Assembly: GCA_964343305.1 (NCBI GenBank)
Contig: CAYFJO010000123.1
Span: 1-26,039, forward strand
Source: CAYFJO01 sp964343305
GTDB taxonomy: Bacteria; Planctomycetota; Planctomycetia; Pirellulales; Pirellulaceae
Direction of reading: 5' to 3'
DNA: 26,039 nt
The position numbers and the translations under genes are program-made. Under the pieces are notes generated by a model, which did no database searches, was not told the DNA's origin, and saw only the letters and a list, made by a program, of their open reading frames with translations. Of this stretch, positions 8,535 to 14,769 are shown piece by piece (the stretch's first letter is position 1; the number at the start of each line of letters is the position of its first letter).

Positions 8535-10700
8535 TCACTCCGATCCCACGAATCGGAACAATTCCGTTTCAGGCTCCTGTGAATCGGTGACGTAGCCACC
8601 CTCGAGGACCACCACCCAATCCTTGTTCTTGTAAGTGTTGAAGACCGATCCCGTTTCCATGCCCACCGCCCAGACGTGAAATCGAGCACCGAAGATTTTC
8701 TTGTTCTTGCTGCTATTCAGTGTGTTGGTTACACCCGGCTTGAAGATGTAATACTCGCTGCTCCTGCCTTCATCAGGATACCAACGATGCTTTCCAGACT
8801 TCGCCCTTGTGTACCATTGAACGTACACTTTCAACGGTTCCTTGGTCTCGTTGGCAATTTGCAGATACTTGGCGTAGAACATGCGATAGACTTTGGGCGC
8901 GAGTTTGATCGCCATTTCGTAGTCTTTTTTGGCGGCGTAGGTGTTACCGAGCAACTGATGAGCTTCCCCTCGCATCGCGTAGGCATCAGCGTCATCTTCC
9001 GCCAGGATCACTTCCGTAAAATCTTCGATTGCCTGACGCGCGTCGCCGGCATGCAAGGCCGCGTCACCTCGGTTCAACCAGTAAATCAATTCGTTCCGGT
9101 TCAGCTTAATCGCATCGCCAAAGGCTTGGTATGCCGACTTGAAATCGCCAGCTCGATAGAACACCAAGCCGAGTTCATTGAATAAATCGTCGTCCTTTGG
9201 TGCCAGCTTGATCGCGACCAACAAGTCCTGCGCGGCGTCTTTGAACCGGCCAATTTGACGAAGCGAGCTGGCGCGATTGCGAAAGAAGATCGCGTTTTCG
9301 GAATTCAATTTAATAGCGATTGTGTACTTTTCGATCGCAAGTTGATGCTTTTCGACATGATCAAACGCGGTTCCCAGCAAGTTGTAAATATCCGAGTTTG
9401 TCGGATCAAGTTTGATCGCGTTGGCAAACGCCAAGTCAGCCTCGTCGAGCCGATCAAGATATGCCAATGCTTGTCCGCGGCATGCGTGACCCCACGCATA
9501 GTTGGGACTGGCATCGACTGCCAGTTCCGAATCCCGCAAAGCAGCCTCAAGTTCGTCGCTTTCGAGATTCACTTCGGCCCGATCGATGTACATCTCGGCC
9601 AGATCTTCCTGGTCTTCGCAATTGCGAATGGCGTTTGCCATATCGGCTGAAGCTTTGTCGAAATCGCCATTGTAGTAATTGACCATTGCCCGGCCCCAGT
9701 ACGCATAGTCCAAGGCTGGGTCGAGTTTGATCGCTTCATTGAAGTCAGCCAGGGCGGTTTGCAGATCATCTTGCTGATAAAAAACCCAACCACGGTTGGA
9801 AACGGCGAGCGCGTTCTTCGGATCGCGCCGCAGGGCTTGCGTGAAATCCGACATCGCCATTCCATAGCGACCCGCAACATAGTGATGGTCGCCGCGGACG
9901 AGAAAATGTTCGATGGTTTGCGGTTCAACAAGCGGTGTCGCAGCTTTCATGAACTTGCGGACTTCATCGATGTCAATGTACATGCTGACCGAACGTGCGT
10001 TGGTCTGATGACCTTCGACGACGCCAACTAATCGGCCAGTGTCATCGACTACGGCACCACCGCTGTTGCCGCGGTTCGTTTCCATGTCGGCTTCCAAGGT
10101 GCGTGCCTTAAATCCGTTGGCCAATGTTCGTTCGTAAACGGCTCGCGTCGTGCCTTGCGTGTAAATCCATAGCCCTTCACTACCTTCAGGCTTGCCGGCC
10201 ATCGAATGCAGGCGCCCGCCCAGGCTGGAGCTTTCTGGCGACATTCTGATTGCCTCAACACCGTCTGGGAGCGTGTCAACTTGAATCAACGCGAGGTCCC
10301 GTTTCTTGTCACCGTAAAGCACGGTCACCTTATGCGCTTTGACGTTGTCGACGTAGTATTTGAAATCGTGAACCAAGCGGCCACCACGACGCGCGGGAAA
10401 CCAACCGCCCAGCGTTTTCAATTGCGGCACACCTGATTGATGCGCGGCAGGGTTGATGACGTGGTCGTTCGTGAGCAACAACCGTTTTTCTTTGTCGATC
10501 AGAAAGGCCGTGCCCCAACATTTGTAGTTGCCTGTTTTGTCTGTGCCATCGACATACATCGTCGACGCCAACAGCTTGTTAATGAGATCTTTTTGTTCGA
10601 GTCGAGGTGGCTCACCCAATGCCATTTTCGACTTCAATCCAACTTGCGAGACCCAAAACAAACAACAGGCAATCAGCGAGACTTGAAGTGTGCTTTTCAT
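8535..10700 (-). CDS. Exported trypsin-like serine protease with ten TPR units
   Basis: 721 residues. ATG 10700 has a GGGAG site about eight bases upstream and starts a signal peptide (about 1-28). A trypsin-fold domain (about 35-250) carries a complete triad: His80 in TNDHVI, Asp135 in RDLALIQVD and Ser213 in NRGNSGGAVV, as in Deg/HtrA-type enzymes, but no PDZ domain follows. Instead ten consecutive TPR units of about 34 residues occupy about 262-605, many ending AIKLDP or similar. A C-terminal domain (about 615-721) has a KVYVQWYTRAKSGKHRWYP pattern, probably beta-rich; I do not recognise it by name. Such proteins are likely periplasmic, with the TPRs recruiting partners or substrates. A 42-base dyad lies 119-160 bases upstream. 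The downstream neighbour is the hydrolase remnant. Confidence 0.88.
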   Translation of the reverse strand: MKSTLQVSLIACCLFWVSQVGLKSKMALGEPPRLEQKDLINKLLASTMYVDGTDKTGNYKCWGTAFLIDKEKRLLLTNDHVINPAAHQSGVPQLKTLGGWFPARRGGRLVHDFKYYVDNVKAHKVTVLYGDKKRDLALIQVDTLPDGVEAIRMSPESSSLGGRLHSMAGKPEGSEGLWIYTQGTTRAVYERTLANGFKARTLEADMETNRGNSGGAVVDDTGRLVGVVEGHQTNARSVSMYIDIDEVRKFMKAATPLVEPQTIEHFLVRGDHHYVAGRYGMAMSDFTQALRRDPKNALAVSNRGWVFYQQDDLQTALADFNEAIKLDPALDYAYWGRAMVNYYNGDFDKASADMANAIRNCEDQEDLAEMYIDRAEVNLESDELEAALRDSELAVDASPNYAWGHACRGQALAYLDRLDEADLAFANAIKLDPTNSDIYNLLGTAFDHVEKHQLAIEKYTIAIKLNSENAIFFRNRASSLRQIGRFKDAAQDLLVAIKLAPKDDDLFNELGLVFYRAGDFKSAYQAFGDAIKLNRNELIYWLNRGDAALHAGDARQAIEDFTEVILAEDDADAYAMRGEAHQLLGNTYAAKKDYEMAIKLAPKVYRMFYAKYLQIANETKEPLKVYVQWYTRAKSGKHRWYPDEGRSSEYYIFKPGVTNTLNSSKNKKIFGARFHVWAVGMETGSVFNTYKNKDWVVVLEGGYVTDSQEPETELFRFVGSE

Positions 10701-10818
10701 ATTGGTTCTCCCGTGCCAATGGATGTGGGCGGTGCGACAAATCCATTCTACATTTACTTCGCGTTCGTGGTCACAAAATCCTGTGAAAAGCTATTCGTCA
10801 GAGCCACAAAAAACGGTC

Positions 10819-10860
10819 GCGATATGGTGTTAGATTGCCATAATCATAACACCTTGTCGC
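10819..10860 (-). terminator. Long interrupted dyad: possible terminator or operator
   Basis: The core is GGTGTTAGATT (10826-10836), loop GCCAT, AATC, one bulged A, then TAACACC (10847-10853). Outer flanks 10819-10824 and 10855-10860 also pair except for one wobble, giving a stem of about 17 pairs. On the minus strand it is followed five bases later by TTTTTT (10808-10813), so it may end transcription coming from the amidohydrolase side. It also sits about 120 bases upstream of the protease/TPR start, so a protein-binding operator is an alternative. Confidence 0.5.
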
Positions 10861-11015
10861 AATGAAACTTAGGGCGTCGCATGCGAATCAGTCGAGAAAC
10901 CGCTGCAACGCGACACGGTGGTTGTCGGAAAAAACTGAAGCTGTTTGCGTTTAGGGTAGTTGTTGAACGAGTGGCCATACGACACGGTGGCATCCAATCC
11001 GCTGATTATCTGGAT

Positions 11016-11189
11016 TTACAGCCCGGCAAACAGCAGGTTTGCGCGGAAATCAAAATCAGTACCGTCCGTTACATTCCACACGTGTGAGTACCCAAATCGC
11101 AATACGGCCATTCCGTCGCCCAGTCCAATTGTCTCCGCGTGTCTATCGGCATTTAGCAACGTGCAGCAAGGTGGCGCAAAGCTTTTGGA
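11016..11189 (-). pseudogene. Possible C-terminal remnant of an unidentified protein
   Basis: Between an in-frame TAA at 11190-11192 and a TAA at 11016-11018, the minus strand has 57 open codons with no plausible start and no ribosome site. The last 35 residues read like a real protein end, with alternating polar and hydrophobic residues: GDGMAVLRFGYSHVWNVT, then a DGTDFDFRANLLFAGL tail. This resembles the closing strands of a beta-barrel, but I cannot name a family. The fragment may be a decayed gene or a chance frame. It lies immediately after the amidohydrolase stop. Confidence 0.25.
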
Positions 11190-11197
11190 TTATCACT

Positions 11198-12919
11198 TCA
11201 ATCTCGATTGAACCGAACTTCGCCGCCGACAATTGTTTGAACAACTTTTGCATCAGCAATCTTGTCTTCGGCGCAAGTGAGAATGTCGTGCGACAGAATT
11301 ACGATATCTGCCAACTTGCCGGCCGAGAGAGAGCCTTTGATCTTTTCCTCGAAAGCGGCATATGCGGCATCGATTGTGTAAGAACGTAATGCCTGCTCGC
11401 GAGTCATTGCCTGTTTAGGAAAGAACTTCACGCCCGACGCAAGTTGTCGTGTGACGCTTGCATGGAAGCAAGCGATGGGGTCGACGTCTTCGACTGGTGC
11501 GTCCGTGCCATTCGTTACGATGGCACCAGACTCAATCAAGCTTTTCCACACATACGCACCTTCTCCAGCGCGACGCTGACCAAGGCGTTTGATCACGAAG
11601 ACAGCATCAGATGTGCAATGAATTCCTTGCATCGATGCGATGACACCAAGTTTCGAGAACCGCGGAATGTCGTCCGGGTGGAGATGTTGGGCGTGCTCAA
11701 TTCGCCAGCGCCGAGATTCACTTGTAGGATTCTCGCGAAACATGTTCTCGAAAATGTTAAGTGTTTCTCGGTTTGCACGATCGCCAATCGCATGAACACA
11801 AAGTTGGTATTCATGTTTTATTGCCAGCGTGGCGGTGTCGCGAATTGAATTGAGCGATGAAGTATTCAATCCTGTACTTGTCGGCATGTCGTCATAGGGC
11901 GCTAGCAACCAGGCACCATGAGAACCCAACGCACCATCGATTGATCGCTTTATCGCACGAACAGTCAAATGATTGTCCGCAACTCCAACCATGCGATATT
12001 TGCTTAACAGACTTCGCATCCGGGCGTTTTCGTCGCGAACCATGATCCATAGACGTACCTTGAGTGTTCCAGCTTTTGCGAGTTTCCGAAAGATATCAAT
12101 TGTCGAAAACGACGAACCAGCATCCTGAAAACTGGTGATGCCCTTGCTAAGACATTCTCGCGTGGCTAATTCAATCACATGGGAAATCTCCGCGTTGGAC
12201 ATGGCTGCGTCCAATTGAACTCGACGAATCAATGACTGAGCCGTTTCTCGGAATGCTCCGGTGAGATTCTTGTTTTCATCTTTCAGAATCTCGCCGCCCC
12301 TTGGATTTGATGTCGAGCCATCAATTCCCGCCAGACGCATTGCCTTTGCGTTGGCAAAACTCATATGACCACTAGCGTGAATTAACAGAACCGGATTGTG
12401 AGGTGTAACCTCAGAGAGTTTTTCGTGAGTCGGATAGCCATCCACACTAGGCTCGGGCGGACGACTCCACTTCGATTGGTGCCAGCCGCGGCCCACGATC
12501 CATTCGCCTGCGCGTTTGTTTGCGGCTGCTTGTGCCACATTGTCAACAACTTCGTCCCACGATTCGGCCTTGGATAAATCAAGCCACATCTTCGACTGGC
12601 CCAATCCAACAAAATGACCGTGACTCTCGATGAATCCTGGTATCGCCAATCTGCCATCAAGCCGGATGACCTTTGTGCTTTCGCCGATATGCTGTTTGAT
12701 CTGCTGGTCGGAGCCGACAACGGTGATACGATCACCTTGTACAGCGACGGCCGAACATACAGGTAGACGCTCGTCAAGTGTCACGACTTTGCCATTCAAC
12801 AATACGAGATCTGCGCATGGATCTTGCGCGAACACAACGCGAGACATTGCAAACAGCAAGGCGCACGTCAGGACAAAGTGCCGTACTCGTTCAGAATTGC
12901 GCGGACTTTGAATCACCAC
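11198..12919 (-). CDS. Exported amidohydrolase, YtcJ/Amidohydro_3 type
   Basis: 573 residues from a GTG at 12919 (a second GTG follows directly). This start includes a signal peptide (about 11-32, ending VVFAQ); the ribosome site is weak. Motifs of the amidohydrolase-3 family (PF07969) appear in order: NGKVVTLDE near the N-terminus, PGFIESHGHF with metal ligands His100 and His102, CVHAIGDRAN with His376, RIEHAQHL with His409 and TNGTDAPVED with Asp473. Length and order match complete YtcJ-like enzymes, which hydrolyse amide, imide or ester bonds; the substrate cannot be read from sequence. Export to the periplasm is unusual outside groups such as planctomycetes. The next gene upstream, the mannonate dehydratase-like protein, is 222 bases away, so a separate promoter is likely. 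An AT-rich spacer separates them. Confidence 0.88.
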   Translation of the reverse strand: MVIQSPRNSERVRHFVLTCALLFAMSRVVFAQDPCADLVLLNGKVVTLDERLPVCSAVAVQGDRITVVGSDQQIKQHIGESTKVIRLDGRLAIPGFIESHGHFVGLGQSKMWLDLSKAESWDEVVDNVAQAAANKRAGEWIVGRGWHQSKWSRPPEPSVDGYPTHEKLSEVTPHNPVLLIHASGHMSFANAKAMRLAGIDGSTSNPRGGEILKDENKNLTGAFRETAQSLIRRVQLDAAMSNAEISHVIELATRECLSKGITSFQDAGSSFSTIDIFRKLAKAGTLKVRLWIMVRDENARMRSLLSKYRMVGVADNHLTVRAIKRSIDGALGSHGAWLLAPYDDMPTSTGLNTSSLNSIRDTATLAIKHEYQLCVHAIGDRANRETLNIFENMFRENPTSESRRWRIEHAQHLHPDDIPRFSKLGVIASMQGIHCTSDAVFVIKRLGQRRAGEGAYVWKSLIESGAIVTNGTDAPVEDVDPIACFHASVTRQLASGVKFFPKQAMTREQALRSYTIDAAYAAFEEKIKGSLSAGKLADIVILSHDILTCAEDKIADAKVVQTIVGGEVRFNRD

Positions 12920-13141
12920 GACAGGGTCCCGTAGTTCCGAAAAGCTGAAAGCCTGATACTAACGCAAAATCGTACGCCGTGTCGAGCAATCCATCTTGCC
13001 GAATCTCACCGACCACCAACACAAATGACAATCGCCAACTGACAAATATCAAGGAATGGGGCGTTTTGTGCGGGGCAACAGAATCCATCGGTGTTCCGAT
13101 GGCTCTAGTAAAGGCGATCAAAGCTATTTCAATTTCATGGC

Positions 13142-14284
13142 CTACCCGACCTCTTCGTTGGCACGACGTAACAGCGCTCGCATGTAGGCAATGCAATACG
13201 CAGTTCCGGCTGGTCGGATTCCTTTGTCGCCGTGAAGCTGTGGAATGTGGTCCGGCACCACCGTTCCGCTGTATCCCACTTCGCGCAGCGCTTTCATCAC
13301 CTGGTACATATCCATGTAGCCATCATCTGGGAAGGTTTCCACGAAATGCGGTAGCGGAGAGTTGACGTTTCGAAAGTGGATTCCGAATATCTTCCCGCGG
13401 CCGCCGAAGTCCTTGATCATTTCGAAGACGTTTTTGCCCATCTTGTCACCGCCTTCAGACCAGGTGCCGACGCAAAACGTCAACCCCCAGTGTTTGCTGC
13501 CAGCGGCGATTTCTTCCGCACGCTTGTAGCCATCGTAGTGCGTGAACAACTTGGCCACCCCGTTCATCTTCGCAATGGGCGGATCATCGGGATGCAAGGC
13601 CATGCGAACATTGGCTTCTTCGGCGGCCGGCAACACAGCACGGGTGAAATATGTATAGTATTCCCAGATTTCTTCGGCCGAATACTCACGATCGAACCGT
13701 TGCTTTTCCACTTTGCTTCGGAAGTCCGACAATTTGAATTCGCGGGCGACGTAGCCTCGCCGTTCAACGCGACCAGTTGTGTATGTATTTGCCGGATGAA
13801 AGTCATAGCACGAAACGGGGATTCCCAGTTCACCTAGGTTCTTCAAGAACGTGTGGTAGCGCGTGATCAATTCGTCCCGCCCCGGCAAGCCAAGCTGTAT
13901 TTTCAAATCTCGATACGCGTAGTGCACGCCCGAATAGATCTGGATTCCAAATTTGGCATATCGCCTTTGCGTCTCGCGCATAAAGTCGACGTCCTCTTTC
14001 GCCCCAAAATTAACCCGCGCCCAGCGAAGTCCGAGTTGCTTGAGAAACAACAAATCGTCTTCGCTGATTGTGGCCGACAGACGGCGAGCAAGTTTAATGT
14101 TGGTCGGATCGTATTCGTCAATGACTTTGTCAGGACTTTTTTGTTTTGGCTCTATCGATTGTGCGACATTCGACAAGCTCGTCGACGTCAAAACACCTGT
14201 CGCGCCGGCGACCAACGGCAGTTTTAAGAAATCGCGCCTGTTTGTCTCACGATCATCTGTCGTTGTTGTAGTTGCTTTATCCAC
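13142..14284 (-). CDS. Mannonate dehydratase-like TIM-barrel protein with Tat signal
   Basis: 380 residues from a GTG at 14284, supported by a strong AGGAGG site five bases upstream. The N-terminus carries a twin-arginine signal (NRRDFLKLPLVAGATG, residues 15-30), so the protein should be folded and then exported. The rest matches the UxuA/mannonate dehydratase family (PF03786): His231 in ALHPDDPP, Cys271 in TFCVGTW, His303 in GIHFRNV and Asp345-His346 in VPDHIPQ correspond to the metal ligands and neighbouring catalytic positions of known enzymes. UxuA dehydrates D-mannonate to 2-keto-3-deoxygluconate in the cytosolic uronate pathway. An exported version is odd, and the true substrate may differ. 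No other uronate-pathway gene is nearby. Family assignment firm, reaction moderately likely. Confidence 0.87.
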   Translation of the reverse strand: MDKATTTTTDDRETNRRDFLKLPLVAGATGVLTSTSLSNVAQSIEPKQKSPDKVIDEYDPTNIKLARRLSATISEDDLLFLKQLGLRWARVNFGAKEDVDFMRETQRRYAKFGIQIYSGVHYAYRDLKIQLGLPGRDELITRYHTFLKNLGELGIPVSCYDFHPANTYTTGRVERRGYVAREFKLSDFRSKVEKQRFDREYSAEEIWEYYTYFTRAVLPAAEEANVRMALHPDDPPIAKMNGVAKLFTHYDGYKRAEEIAAGSKHWGLTFCVGTWSEGGDKMGKNVFEMIKDFGGRGKIFGIHFRNVNSPLPHFVETFPDDGYMDMYQVMKALREVGYSGTVVPDHIPQLHGDKGIRPAGTAYCIAYMRALLRRANEEVG

Positions 14285-14769
14285 GACGCCCTCCTAGTTT
14301 CGGGTTGTGTTTCGATTGCCAGTGACACATTGCATAGCATGAAGGAATTCAACGCCTTGTAAAACAGTATTCGTGAGATAATTCCACAAAACTCGTTTTT
14401 GGTTTGAGTACGAGGGCTTCACCAATGAACAATGCTGACGATCTCGAGCGACGCCAATTCCCTGACAGAGCAGAAACGATCTTCTCGGCGACGAGCATGA
14501 GCGCCGGATTGCAGCGGCTGTGCGCGCCATACAACGTAGCAACTGCCGACGAATCAGATGGATTCGTTACGTAAAGCCAACCACTCCCAGCGCCATGCGT
14601 CATATTGCCGACCGATTCCGTATCGGCAAAAGGACCCAAGAAACGAATTGCGGCGATCACGACGGCTTATTGGAAATTCTCGCACGCCGACGACATTATT
14701 ACCAAATTCCTTGATGGCTACAGTGTAATAGGGCGTACGCATTTGTCGCATTGCCAGATCGTGATTCGG
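14285..14769. other. Intergenic region, 485 bp, candidate dispersed repeat or decayed gene
   Basis: Between the chimera stop and the mannonate dehydratase start. On the minus strand two overlapping frames (14554-14751 and 14349-14660) each give a protein-like stretch, the first reading YYTVAIKEFGNNVVGVREF and the second SRCNPALMLVAEKIVSALSG; neither has a ribosome site or signal, and neither is a family I can name. Switching between frames suggests either a decayed gene or a non-coding repeat that happens to be open. The word TGCGACAAAT occurs on the minus strand at 14741-14750. No gene is called. Confidence 0.4.

Larger units (their letters stand above)
10701..11197. other. Intergenic region, 497 bp, with dyad, possible gene remnant and repeated word
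   Basis: Between the amidohydrolase stop and the protease/TPR start. Contents: the word TGCGACAAAT at 10733-10742, a strong dyad at 10819-10860 and a minus-strand open fragment ending in TAA at 11016, both listed separately. The word GACACGGTGG also occurs twice (near 10912 and 10981). No convincing sigma-70 promoter for the protease gene was found. Confidence 0.6.

Noticed and set aside
12891..13196. Minus-strand frame of 101 codons upstream of the amidohydrolase
   Set aside because: It overlaps both neighbours, has no ribosome site or recognisable family and covers what is more simply the amidohydrolase leader.
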